A DNA stretch of 64,000 nt from Saccharothrix australiensis. Lineage in GTDB: Bacteria > Actinomycetota > Actinomycetes > Mycobacteriales > Pseudonocardiaceae. A program made the translations under genes and the position numbers. Below, piece after piece: positions 16,813-25,410 of the stretch (position 1 is its first letter; each line of letters begins with the position of its first letter). The notes beneath the pieces are model-generated. The model ran no database searches. It saw only the letters and a list, made by a program, of their open reading frames with translations, and was not told where the DNA came from. The DNA is taken from the NCBI RefSeq assembly GCF_003634935.1, contig NZ_RBXO01000001.1, positions 4,179,501 through 4,243,500 of the forward strand, given 5' to 3'.

Positions 16813-18729
16813 GTGAAGATCGCACCGTACGGAACGTGGACATCGCCGATCGGCGCGGCCGACGCGGCCGCCGCCGGCGGCGGCCTGCAGTGGGTCGACC
16901 AGCACCGGGGCCGGGTCTGGTGGGCCGAGGGCCGCCCCGCCGAGGGCGGCCGGGTCGCGCTGGTGCGCGACGGGCGCGACCTGCTGCCGCCGCCGTGGAA
17001 CGTGCGCAACCGCGTGCACGAGTACGGCGGGCGGCCGTGGGTGGTGCTGGACACCCCCGAGGGCGAGCGCGTCGCGTTCACCGACTGGGCCGACCAGCGC
17101 ATCCACCTGTTCGACCCGGACCACCCCGACCCGGTGCCGATCAGCCCCGAGCCCCACCGCCACCACGGCGTGCGCTACGCCGACCTCACCGCCGGGCCCG
17201 GCGGCACCGAGGTGTGGTGCGTGCGGGAGACCGTCACCGGCGACGCCCGCACCGACATCCGCCGCGACCTGGTCGCCGTGCCGCTGGACGGGTCCGAGCC
17301 GCGCGTGCTCGCCGCCAGCCACCACTTCATGACCGGGCCGCGGCTGTCCCCGGACGGCACCCACTTCGCGTGGATCGGCTGGGACCACCCGAACATGCCG
17401 TGGGACGGCTCCGAGCTGTGCGTCGCCGAGGTCGGCGGCACCGGGCACCGCGTGCTCGCCGGCGGCCCCCGCGAGGCCGTGTGCCAGGTCGAGTGGGAGG
17501 GCCGCGACCTGCTGGCGCTGACCGACCCCGACGGCTGGTGGAACCTGTTCCGCATGGGCCTGGACGGCACCAGCCGCAACCTCGCGCCGTGCCGGGAGGA
17601 GCTGGGCGGCCCGATGTGGCGGCTGGGCAACCGCTGGTTCACCGCCCTCGGGCAGGGCCGCTACCTGGTGCTGCGGTCGGGCGCGCCGGCCGTGCTGGAC
17701 GAGCGCTCGGGCACCGTCACCGACGTGGACACCGACCTGCCGGTGTGGCTGGCGCACCTGGCGGCGCACGACGGCGTGGTGTTCTGCGGCGCGGCCGGTC
17801 CCCGCGACGAGGCGGCCGTGGTGTCGCTGGACCTGTCCACCGGCGAGCTGACCCGCCACACCGGCCACCCGGCGTCCCCGCCGCCCGCCGACTACCTGCC
17901 GGTGCCCGAGGAGCGGGTGTTCACCGGCCCGGACGGGCAGGACGTGCCCGCCTACGTCTACCCGCCGACCAACCCCGACTTCGCCGGGCCCGAGGGCGAG
18001 CGCCCGCCCTACGTGGTGCACGTCCACGGCGGGCCCACCGGCCGGTCGGTGCCGGTGCTCGACCTGGACATCGCCTACTTCACCAGCCGCGGCATCGGCG
18101 TGGTGTCGGTCAACTACGGCGGCTCCACCGGCTACGGCCGGGCGTTCCGGGAACGGCTGCGCGAGCAGTGGGGCGTGGTCGACGTCCACGACTGCGCCGC
18201 CGTCGCCCAGGCGCTGGCCGACGAGGGCACCGCCGACGGCGCGCGGCTGGGCATCCGGGGCGGCAGCGCGGGCGGCTGGACCTCGGCCGCGTCGCTGACC
18301 TCGGTCAAGACCTACCGGTGCGGCATGGTCGCGTTCCCCATCCTGGACCTGCGCGGCTGGACCGGCGAGGGCGGGGAGACCCACGACTTCGAGTCCCGCT
18401 ACGTCGAGGGCCTGGTCGGGCCGTGGCCGGAGACCGCCGACCGCTACGCCGAGCGCTCACCATCCGAGCGGGTGGACCGGCTGGCCGGGCCGGTGCTGCT
18501 GCTACAGGGGCTGGAGGACGAGATCTGCCCGCCCGAGCAGGCCGACCGGTTCGTCGCCGCGCTCGACGGCACCGGCGTGCCGCACGCCTACCTGACCTTC
18601 GAGGGCGAGCAGCACGGGTTCCGCAAGGCGGAGACGATCGTCGCCGCCCTGGAGGCCGAGCTGTCGTTCTACGGGCAGGTGTTCGGGTTCGAGCCGGTCG
18701 GCGTGCCCGTGCTGGAGCTGCGCCGGTGA
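16813..18729 (+). CDS. S9 family (prolyl oligopeptidase-like) serine peptidase
   Basis: A 638-residue cytosolic peptidase. The N-terminal 350 residues form a TolB-like beta propeller with repeated PDGTHFAWIGWDHPNMPWDG-type strands. The C-terminal alpha/beta-hydrolase domain has the nucleophile elbow GGSAGG with Ser485, Asp569 in LEDEICPPEQ and His601 in GEQHGFRK. Members cleave short peptides, often dipeptidyl or acylaminoacyl substrates. GTG 16813 is chosen; GTG 16810 is adjacent. The stop overlaps the next gene by GTGA, so the two peptidases are translationally coupled. Confidence 0.92.
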   Translation: MKIAPYGTWTSPIGAADAAAAGGGLQWVDQHRGRVWWAEGRPAEGGRVALVRDGRDLLPPPWNVRNRVHEYGGRPWVVLDTPEGERVAFTDWADQRIHLFDPDHPDPVPISPEPHRHHGVRYADLTAGPGGTEVWCVRETVTGDARTDIRRDLVAVPLDGSEPRVLAASHHFMTGPRLSPDGTHFAWIGWDHPNMPWDGSELCVAEVGGTGHRVLAGGPREAVCQVEWEGRDLLALTDPDGWWNLFRMGLDGTSRNLAPCREELGGPMWRLGNRWFTALGQGRYLVLRSGAPAVLDERSGTVTDVDTDLPVWLAHLAAHDGVVFCGAAGPRDEAAVVSLDLSTGELTRHTGHPASPPPADYLPVPEERVFTGPDGQDVPAYVYPPTNPDFAGPEGERPPYVVHVHGGPTGRSVPVLDLDIAYFTSRGIGVVSVNYGGSTGYGRAFRERLREQWGVVDVHDCAAVAQALADEGTADGARLGIRGGSAGGWTSAASLTSVKTYRCGMVAFPILDLRGWTGEGGETHDFESRYVEGLVGPWPETADRYAERSPSERVDRLAGPVLLLQGLEDEICPPEQADRFVAALDGTGVPHAYLTFEGEQHGFRKAETIVAALEAELSFYGQVFGFEPVGVPVLELRR

Positions 18730-19592
18730 CACCGCGCCCGCTGCGGGCGGGCGACCGCGTGACCGTGGTCAGCCCGGCGGGCCCCGTGCCCGCCGGGCTG
18801 CTGCGCGACGGGGTCGCGGCGCTGCGCGCGTGGGGCCTGGACGTGCGGGTCGCGCCGCACGCCCACGACACCCACCCCGAGCTGCCCTACCTGGCAGGCA
18901 CCGACGCCGACCGGGCCCGCGACCTGCGCGACGCCTGGTGCGACCCCGCCACCGCGGCGGTGCTGTGCGCGCGGGGCGGGTACGGCAGCGGGCGCGTCGC
19001 GGACCTGCTCGACTGGGACCTGCTCGTCGGGTGCGGGCCGAAGGTGTTCGTCGGGTCCAGCGACACCACCGCGCTGCACGAGCCGCTGTGGCGCGCGGGC
19101 GTGCCCACCTGGTTCGGGCCGATGGTGGGCACGGCGGCGTTCGTGCACGACGTGCTGGCCCGCGACCGGCTGCGGCAGGCCCTGTTCGACGGGGTCACGG
19201 CCTTCCCCGGCGTCACCGTCGTGCCCGGCGCGGCGCGGGGCGTCGCGGTCGGCGGCAACCTCAGCCTGCTGGGCCGCCACCACCCGCCCGACGGGGCGGT
19301 GGTGTGGCTGGAGGACGTCGAGGAGCGGCCCTACCGGCTGGACCGGATGCTCACCGCGCTGCTGCGGTCGGGCTGGTTCGACCGGGTCGCCGGGATCGTG
19401 CTCGGCTCGTGGACCGGGTGCGGCGACCCCGACCTGGTCGACGCCGTGCTGCGGGACCGGCTCGGCGGGCTGGGCGTGCCGGTCCTCGGCGCGGTCGGCT
19501 TCGGCCACTGCCCCGGCCAGCACACCGTGCCGTTCGGGGTGACCGTGGACCTCGACGCCGACGCCGGGGTGGTGACCGTGGTCCGGCGCTGA
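18726..19592 (+). CDS. LD-carboxypeptidase (S66), muramoyltetrapeptide type
   Basis: A 288-residue S66 peptidase that removes terminal D-alanine from murein tetrapeptides during cell-wall recycling. ARGGYGSGRVADLLD and the nucleophile motif FVGSSDTTALH (Ser112) are present. Further on, WLEDVEERPYRLDRML supplies the catalytic Glu and FGHCPGQHTVPFG the His. No signal peptide, consistent with a cytosolic recycling role. The GTG start overlaps the TGA of the S9 peptidase gene. Confidence 0.92.
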   Translation: MTPRPLRAGDRVTVVSPAGPVPAGLLRDGVAALRAWGLDVRVAPHAHDTHPELPYLAGTDADRARDLRDAWCDPATAAVLCARGGYGSGRVADLLDWDLLVGCGPKVFVGSSDTTALHEPLWRAGVPTWFGPMVGTAAFVHDVLARDRLRQALFDGVTAFPGVTVVPGAARGVAVGGNLSLLGRHHPPDGAVVWLEDVEERPYRLDRMLTALLRSGWFDRVAGIVLGSWTGCGDPDLVDAVLRDRLGGLGVPVLGAVGFGHCPGQHTVPFGVTVDLDADAGVVTVVRR

Positions 19593-19737
19593 GCACGCGC
19601 CGCCACCCGGCCCCGCCGGAACCACCTGCGCCACGGGACCCGTCCCGCCCGGGTACCGCTCGCGGTGGGCCGAGGCGCCGGTCACGCCCGCGCCCGGCAC
19701 CACCGCCGACGACACGGCCGCGAGCACGGCCGCGGCC

Positions 19738-20856
19738 CTACCGCCCCGGATGCCGGCGGTGCCCAGGCAGGTGCCGGCGGTGCACGTCGTCCACCGACCA
19801 CATCCACTCCGGCCGCACGCCCAGCTCCACCATCCGCCGCACGTGGTCGGCCAGCGCCGTGTCGAAGTCCCACCGCCGCTCCACCAGCCGCGCCGCGCCG
19901 TCCACGATCCGGTCGAGGTCGGCGGCGATGCGCCGGCGGGACATGCTCGGCATCCGCGGCCCGTCGTCGTCCACCGGCTCCGGGTCCTCGGTGAACAGGT
20001 TGAACGACGGGAACCGCGTGAGGTCGGGCAGCACGCTGTAGAACGGGGTGCCGGGGAAGTAGTACTCCGGCCACCGGTTGCCCGAGATCGCCAGCCACGG
20101 CGTGCCGACCGCGAGGCCCGCCATCGAGAACCCCGAGTGCGGCGACACCAGCACGTCCGACGACGCGACCTCGGCCAGCTGCTCCACCAGCGGCCGGTCC
20201 ACCGCGTCCACCGAGCGCACCGAGCCGATCAGCTCGTCGAACTCGGCCCGCGCGAACGACGTGCTGGTCCGGCCGTCCTCCCGCAGCTTGCCCACGAACA
20301 CGAACTCCGCGCCGGGGAACCGCGCCGCCAGCGCGCCCAGCACCAGCCGCCACGACCGCACCGACGGGTAGAACCGGCGCGGCGAGCTGCCGCCGGGCAG
20401 CACCGCGATCCGCACGCCCTCGTGCGGCGTGGCCGGCACGGGCAGCCGGAACGCCTCGCCCGCCGAGTACGGCCACCGCGCCCCGCCGTCGCGGAAGTGC
20501 CCGCGCGCCTGGTCGTAGTAGCGGGCCAGGCCGGGGAACAGGTCGCGCTGCCACGGCTGCGAGGCGCGCTCGTCCTCCACCACCTGGTCCCAGTCGCGGG
20601 CGATGCGCGCCAGCTGCGGCGTGAAGTCGGCCGACCCGTCGAACACGTCGACCTCGACCGCGTGCACCTCGTCCAGGAACGGGCACAGCCGGGCCAGTTC
20701 CACCGGGGTGGCCGCGTTGAGCACCACGCCGATCCGCAGGTCGGGGTCGGCGCGGTGGTAGCCGTGGCAGCGGTGCAGCGCCTCGATGGCGTGACCGACG
20801 GGGTGGCAGTAGACGAAGTTCACGAGCAGCGATCCGGGCACCCGTGGATCAGACAC
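19738..20856 (-). CDS. GT-B fold glycosyltransferase-like protein (GT9-like)
   Basis: About 372 residues. The C-terminal half resembles heptosyltransferase-type (GT9) enzymes: RIAVLPGGSSPRRFYP, AEFVFVGKLREDG, LVEQLAEVASSDVLVSPHSG and TPWLAISGNRWPEYYFPGTP. The PHSG-FSMAGLAVGTP segment is the usual nucleotide-sugar site. The N-terminal half is a second Rossmann-like domain starting SLLVNFVYCHPVGHAIEAL. Acceptor and sugar are unknown. GTG 20856 is chosen without a clear ribosome site; a GTG five codons later is possible. Confidence 0.68.
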   Translation of the reverse strand: MSDPRVPGSLLVNFVYCHPVGHAIEALHRCHGYHRADPDLRIGVVLNAATPVELARLCPFLDEVHAVEVDVFDGSADFTPQLARIARDWDQVVEDERASQPWQRDLFPGLARYYDQARGHFRDGGARWPYSAGEAFRLPVPATPHEGVRIAVLPGGSSPRRFYPSVRSWRLVLGALAARFPGAEFVFVGKLREDGRTSTSFARAEFDELIGSVRSVDAVDRPLVEQLAEVASSDVLVSPHSGFSMAGLAVGTPWLAISGNRWPEYYFPGTPFYSVLPDLTRFPSFNLFTEDPEPVDDDGPRMPSMSRRRIAADLDRIVDGAARLVERRWDFDTALADHVRRMVELGVRPEWMWSVDDVHRRHLPGHRRHPGR

Positions 20857-20963
20857 CCCGGCCCGCCGGCCACGCCACCGCGTTTTCCACCGCACGCCGG
20901 CCCGCCCCTCCGGCACCCGGTGTGCCGTGGCCGCCCCGAGGCCGGGCCACGGGAGCCCGCGGG

Positions 20964-22325
20964 TCACGTGACCAGTCCCGCGTTCCGCAGCGCGTCGACG
21001 CCCTCCGGGTAGTTCGTGCGCAGGTAGGTCAGGACCTCGGCGTCCGAGACGGTGAGCTGCTTGTGCGCGGCGCACTCCTGGAGCCAGACGATTCCGGGCT
21101 GGACGCTCAGGCTCTTGAAGCTGCTCTTGCCGTCGCTGCCCTGGAAGCCGTACTTCTTGTGGTTGTCGGTGAGCCACTGGACGACCGAGGCGGTTTCCTT
21201 GGGCAGCGGTTCGAGCGCCTCGTCCCCCGGTGACCCGACCCTGGCCCGGACGGCGTCGGCCACGTCGGATTCGCTGGAGTCGCCGCCGAGCTTCCCGGCC
21301 TTGTAGAGCGCCAGGCAGGCCCTCATGTACTGGCGGCGGCGTTCGTGGTTCACGTTGCCCGTGACGTTGTCGGCCGCCTTCCGCGCGTGGTCGAGCAGCG
21401 AGGGCGAGGCCCGGAGGATGTCCTGGCGCACGAGTTCCAGGGTCATCTCGAACCGCCCGCGTTCCACCCAGTAGTTCGCGAAGATCATGGGGTCGTTCGT
21501 GATGGCGGGGCGGCCCGCGGCCTCCCACTTGGCCGCGTTCGACTCGACCGTCTGCGCCGTCACCCGCGGGTAGGCGATCTCGGCCACGTAGGGCCTGGTC
21601 GACCACCCCGAGCCGACCTTGTCGAAGATGTGCTCCAGGCGCGCCGCGGACGTGATGTCGTACCAGGCGACCTCGCTGCCGTCGAGCCGGAGGACGACAT
21701 CGGGACGGGTGCTGCCGTGGGTGACCTGCATGGCCACGGAGAACGTGAGGCCCGAGTCCGGGCCGGTCCAGGACGTCCGCTCGGTGAGGAACACCTTGGT
21801 GGCGAGGGACTCGATCGCGTAGCCGGCCATCGCGGGGACCAGCGCGGCGATCTCCGCCTTCCTCGCCGGGGTGGCCCCGAGGTATTCCTGCCACTGCTCG
21901 GCCCACCGGCCCACGTACCCGTCCGTGCGCGCGAGGTTGGCGTCGGTCGGGTCCTGGGTGGCCTGGAGCCAGGCCGACTGGACGGCCGCGTCGAGCTTCT
22001 GGCTGAAAGCCGCCAGGTCCTTCGCCACCTGCTCGTCGGGGGCCTCGCCGGACGTCGGGTAGGAGTGGATGGAGCGCTGGACGGACTCCGGACCGCCACC
22101 GACGCGTTGCGCCGGGCCCCGCGGGACGACGTGGGCCGGGGTGTGCCGGTGCTGCTCCCCGGCGCCCGGGTGTCCGGCCCGGTGGAGCAGCTGGACGACC
22201 GCCGCGTTGCCGACCGTGCCCTGCAACGCGAGGAGGTCCGGCGACGGACTCGCGACCCGGGGTTGACGTGCCGGTGCCCGGTCCTCCCGCGCCTCGGTGG
22301 ACCTGGCTCGTTCTTCGGCGTGCAT
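20964..22325 (-). CDS. Candidate eCIS-type cargo protein with nuclease-like C-terminal domain
   Basis: A 453-residue protein without a normal signal peptide. Residues 31-47 read LLALQGTVGNAAVVQLL. This resembles the L-Q-x-x-x-G-N-A-A-V-x-x-L motif recalled at the N-terminus of actinobacterial contractile-injection (eCIS) cargo and DUF4157-associated proteins. A disordered linker follows to about residue 80. The rest is a long globular region containing RPDVVLRLDGSEVAWYDITS, whose PD...(E)xWYDxTS layout faintly recalls PD-(D/E)xK nucleases, but the usual lysine is absent. ATG 22325 is preceded by GGGGAAGAGG. No eCIS structural genes or immunity gene are in the window. Function inferred only. 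Confidence 0.6.
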   Translation of the reverse strand: MHAEERARSTEAREDRAPARQPRVASPSPDLLALQGTVGNAAVVQLLHRAGHPGAGEQHRHTPAHVVPRGPAQRVGGGPESVQRSIHSYPTSGEAPDEQVAKDLAAFSQKLDAAVQSAWLQATQDPTDANLARTDGYVGRWAEQWQEYLGATPARKAEIAALVPAMAGYAIESLATKVFLTERTSWTGPDSGLTFSVAMQVTHGSTRPDVVLRLDGSEVAWYDITSAARLEHIFDKVGSGWSTRPYVAEIAYPRVTAQTVESNAAKWEAAGRPAITNDPMIFANYWVERGRFEMTLELVRQDILRASPSLLDHARKAADNVTGNVNHERRRQYMRACLALYKAGKLGGDSSESDVADAVRARVGSPGDEALEPLPKETASVVQWLTDNHKKYGFQGSDGKSSFKSLSVQPGIVWLQECAAHKQLTVSDAEVLTYLRTNYPEGVDALRNAGLVT

Positions 22326-22449
22326 ACGACCTCTTCCCCGACGAGCGGACGACGTCCCTCGTGGATACCGGGGGCGCGGGCGGTCGGGCCATGTACCCGA
22401 GGGCAGAGCGGGGGCAGTATCCGGACGGGTGCCGCAGCGAGGTCGAAAC

Positions 22450-22627
22450 AGCCGGCCTCGGCGGTGCCGGAGGACCGGACGACCCGCGGTCGCCGGGCGG
22501 GAGCAGCGGTTAGGTGGTCCAGGCGTTCCCGGCGACGGCGCGCGGCGGCGACATCGAGGGGTTGCTGCGCGTGCTCGACCCCGAGGTGCGGCTCACCGGC
22601 CGGCTCGTGCCCGGACCGGGCCCGTGA
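22450..22627 (+). pseudogene. Decayed 3' end of a SigJ-like ECF sigma factor gene
   Basis: One frame reads TGRPAVAGREQR and, after an in-frame TAG, the next frame continues VVQAFPATARGGDIEGLLRV then LDPEVRLTG, stopping at 22627. The join matches the linker between the sigma-4 region and the SnoaL-like C-terminal domain of SigJ-type ECF factors, where R-x-V-V-x-A-F-x-A-A-A-R-x-G-D is usual. The upstream sigma-2/4 regions and the rest of SnoaL are missing. A remnant after deletion and frameshift is the simplest reading. Confidence 0.5.
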
Positions 22628-22674
22628 GGAGCCCGTGGGGCGGCTGGTCCGGCGGGTTCCGCGAGACTGCCACC

Positions 22675-23190
22675 ATGCGCCCCGGACCAGGCGAAGTCCT
22701 GCACTTCTCGGAAGACCCCACCATCACCCGGTTCGTCCCGCACGTCGCCGCCACCGCCCGGCAGCCCGAGGCGTACGTGTGGGCCGTCGACCACGACACC
22801 GCGCCCGCCTACTGGTTCCCCCGCGACTGCCCGCGCGCCCTGGCCTGGCCCCGCGCCGACACCACCGCCGAGGACCGCGCCTGGCTCGGCCCCCGACGGG
22901 TGCACGCCGTCGAATACGCCTGGCTGCGCCGCGTCCAGCACGTCACCCTCTACGCCTACCGGTTCGACGCGTCGGCGTTCCGCCCCTTCGGCGACGCCGC
23001 CCACGTGGCCACCGAGCCGGTCGACCCCCTCGGACCGCCCGAACCCGTCGGCGACCTGCTCGACCTGCACGAGGACGCCGGGATCGAGCTGCGGGTGCTG
23101 CCGGAGCTGTGGCCGTTCTGGCACGAGGTCACCCGCCGCACGCTCGGCTTCAGCGGTATCCGACTGCGCAACGCGCGGCCACCGCGGTGA
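22675..23190 (+). CDS. DUF6886 family protein
   Basis: A 171-residue conserved protein. It begins RPGPGEVLHFSEDPTITRFV and contains ATARQPEAYVWAVDHDTAPA then YWFPRDCPRALAW, the hallmark first half of DUF6886. The C-terminal part, ELRVLPELWPFWHEVTR, is also typical. These proteins appear in many bacteria as single genes; no activity is known. ATG 22675 gives the family N-terminus. Confidence 0.85.
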   Translation: MRPGPGEVLHFSEDPTITRFVPHVAATARQPEAYVWAVDHDTAPAYWFPRDCPRALAWPRADTTAEDRAWLGPRRVHAVEYAWLRRVQHVTLYAYRFDASAFRPFGDAAHVATEPVDPLGPPEPVGDLLDLHEDAGIELRVLPELWPFWHEVTRRTLGFSGIRLRNARPPR

Positions 23191-23337
23191 GACGGTGAAG
23201 GGCCCTGCATCGCCCGACCCCTCACCGCAGCGCCCTCCTCACCGCCGCCCCCGCCACCGCCTCGCCCCCGTCGGCGCGACGCCTCGCCCCGACCCGCGCC
23301 CCGAACCGGCGCGGGTCGGAAGGCGGCGCGGGAGCGG

Positions 23338-24168
23338 CTAGGAGAAGTCCGCCGCGTGGTCGTGCGCCCACCGCTCGAACGTCAACCCCGGCCGCCCGAG
23401 CACGTCGGCCACGTCCGGCGACACCCACGCCTGCCCGTCCGGGTCACGACCCATCTCCAGGAACCACTCCACCACCTCCGGCGGGTAGGTACCCCGCCAG
23501 TGCTCGCGGGCCTGCTCGGGCGTCAGCTCCTCGAACCGCACCGGCCGCCCGATGGCCTCGCCGATCAGCCGCACCGCGTCCCGCCGCCGCACCGGCTCGG
23601 GCCCGGTCGGCTGGTAGGTGCGCCCCTCGTGGCCGTCCTCCAGCAGGGCCCGCACCACGATCGCCGCGACGTCGTCCTCGTGCACCATCGCGCTCGTCCA
23701 GTCCCCGAACGGCGCCCGCACCACACCCTCCGCCCGGATCGACGGAACCCATTCCCGCGTGTTTCCCATGAACTCACCGGGGAACAGGTGGGTCCACGCC
23801 ATACCCGAGGACTCGATGGCCCGCCGGAACACCCGGTGCCACGATTCCAACGGGTCGTCGTCGGGCTTGCTCGGATCGTTGTGCCCGAGGTGCGTGAGCC
23901 TTTCCACGCCCGCCCGCGCCAGCACCTCCACGATCGCGGGGCCGTCGCCCTCCATCGACACCAGGTGCACCCGCGTCACCCCGCGCAACGCAGCTACCAG
24001 CGAAGACGGCTCCAGGAACGACCCGCCCACCACCTCGACCCCCGCCGGCAGCCGCGCCGAGGACGGGTCGCGGGTCAACGCCCGCACCTCCTCGCCCGCC
24101 TCGCGCAACTGCCGGACCACACTGCCGCCCACGGTGCCCGTGGCACCCGTTACGAGAATAGGACCCAT
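23338..24168 (-). CDS. NmrA-like NAD(P)-binding (SDR a-type) protein
   Basis: A 276-residue Rossmann protein. ILVTGATGTVGGSVVRQL at the N-terminus is the NAD(P)-binding loop of NmrA/NAD(P)H-dependent epimerase-like proteins. RALTRDPSSARLP supplies the NADP-binding Arg. HEDDVAAIVVRALLEDG and the C-terminal PVRFEELTPEQAREHWRG are typical of the family. There is no YxxxK active site, so a redox sensor or atypical reductase is possible. ATG 24168 is used; the ATG 15 codons upstream would extend into the operator region. Divergent from the phosphotransferase gene. Confidence 0.85.
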   Translation of the reverse strand: MGPILVTGATGTVGGSVVRQLREAGEEVRALTRDPSSARLPAGVEVVGGSFLEPSSLVAALRGVTRVHLVSMEGDGPAIVEVLARAGVERLTHLGHNDPSKPDDDPLESWHRVFRRAIESSGMAWTHLFPGEFMGNTREWVPSIRAEGVVRAPFGDWTSAMVHEDDVAAIVVRALLEDGHEGRTYQPTGPEPVRRRDAVRLIGEAIGRPVRFEELTPEQAREHWRGTYPPEVVEWFLEMGRDPDGQAWVSPDVADVLGRPGLTFERWAHDHAADFS

Positions 24169-24218
24169 GAATCCAAGAAAACCATACCGGTCAAATGCGA
24201 ACACGTCCTTCATATTTT

Positions 24219-24230
24219 GGAACGCGTTCC
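24219..24230. promoter_or_regulatory. 12-bp palindrome GGAACGCGTTCC
   Basis: A perfect palindrome in the divergent region between the NmrA-like gene and the phosphotransferase gene, flanked by AT-rich TTTT on one side. It is a likely operator for one or both genes. Confidence 0.45.
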
Positions 24231-24288
24231 GGGGAGGCAGGCCGCGTGCGCATTCCGTGAAACGCGCGACATCGACCGGTTGCCCACA

Positions 24289-24304
24289 TACCGACCGGTC
24301 GGTA
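24289..24304. promoter_or_regulatory. 16-bp TetR-type operator TACCGACCGGTCGGTA
   Basis: A perfect 16-bp palindrome 102 bp upstream of the phosphotransferase start. This ACCGACCGGTCGGT pattern looks like operators of TetR/AcrR regulators that control acyl-CoA metabolism genes. No TetR gene adjoins it, so the regulator is likely encoded elsewhere. Confidence 0.6.
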
Positions 24305-24405
24305 GCCTCTTCGGCGCGGGGACGCCGACCGCGCGCCGCCGCCCACCGGCACACCGACGCCGCGCCCGCCCGCACGGCGCCCACCGACCCAACCGGAGCC
24401 GCACC

Positions 24406-25410
24406 GTGACCGCACCGCCCGGCCTGGACCCGGTGGCGCTCGCCGCGTACCTGGGCACCTCGCCGCTGTCCGCCGAGCTGATCCCCGGCGGCCGGTCCAA
24501 CCTCACCTACCGCGTCACCGACGGCACGCGCCGCTGGGTGCTGCGCCGCCCGCCGCTGGGCCACGTGCTGGCCACCGCGCACGACATGGCGCGCGAGCAC
24601 CGCGTCATCGCCGCGCTGGCGGACACGGACGTCCCGGTGCCGGCCGTGGAGCTGCTGTGCGAGGACCCGTCGGTCATCGGCGCGCCGTTCTACCTGATGG
24701 AGGAGGTGCCCGGCGTCGCGCTGCGGCACCGCGACCAGTGCCCCTGGCTGACCCCGCCGCAGGCGGCGGCCCTGTCGCGCCGGCTGGTCGACGTGCTCGC
24801 CGACCTGCACGCCGTGGACCCCGACGCGGTGGGGCTGGGCGACTTCGGCCGCCCCGACGGGTTCCTGCGGCGCCAGGTCGTCCGCTGGGGCAAGCAGCTC
24901 GACGCCTCCCGCGGCCGCGACCTGCCCGGCATCGACGAGCTGCGCGACCGGCTCGCCGCGACCGTGCCCGCCTCCCGGCGGGCCTCCGTCGTGCACGGCG
25001 ACTACCGGCTGGACAACGTGCTGGTCACACCGGACCCGGTGGACATCGCCGCCGTCCTGGACTGGGAGATGGCCACCCTCGGCGACCCGCTGGCCGACCT
25101 CGGGCTGCTGCACGTGTACTGGACCGGCGTCGGCGCCGAGGACGACCCGATCACGGGCACGGTGTCCGCGCTGCCCGGTTTCGCCTCCGCCGACGACCTC
25201 GTGCAGCGCTACGCCGAGCGCAGCGGCGCGGACGTGTCCGGCCTCGGCTGGTACACCGCGTTCGGCTGCTTCAAGCTCGCCGTGATCCTCGAAGGCATCC
25301 ACTTCCGCTTCACCACCGGCAAGACGGTCGGGGCGGGGTTCGAGCAGCTCGGCCGACTCACCCTGCCGCTGGTCCGGCAGGGCCTCGCCGCGACCGCACG
25401 GGAGCGCTGA
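24406..25410 (+). CDS. Phosphotransferase family protein (APH fold, acyl-CoA-dehydrogenase-associated)
   Basis: A 334-residue kinase-like protein of the aminoglycoside phosphotransferase fold. [12 protein letters not shown] is the nucleotide loop, RRWVLRRPP carries the invariant Arg/Lys strand, [13 protein letters not shown] gives the catalytic Asp and Asn, and [19 protein letters not shown] the metal-binding Asp. This subgroup is usually encoded next to acyl-CoA dehydrogenases, resembling the kinase domain of ACAD10/11 that phosphorylates hydroxyacyl-CoA. GTG start with GGAG upstream; the TGA overlaps the ATG of the dehydrogenase as TGATG. Confidence 0.9.
   Translation: MTAPPGLDPVALAAYLGTSPLSAELIPGGRSNLTYRVTDGTRRWVLRRPPLGHVLATAHDMAREHRVIAALADTDVPVPAVELLCEDPSVIGAPFYLMEEVPGVALRHRDQCPWLTPPQAAALSRRLVDVLADLHAVDPDAVGLGDFGRPDGFLRRQVVRWGKQLDASRGRDLPGIDELRDRLAATVPASRRASVVHGDYRLDNVLVTPDPVDIAAVLDWEMATLGDPLADLGLLHVYWTGVGAEDDPITGTVSALPGFASADDLVQRYAERSGADVSGLGWYTAFGCFKLAVILEGIHFRFTTGKTVGAGFEQLGRLTLPLVRQGLAATARER

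Noticed and set aside
24406-25410. Aminoglycoside resistance gene
   Set aside because: The kinase fold is shared, but the pairing with an acyl-CoA dehydrogenase and the motif details place it in the ACAD10/11-like metabolic group.
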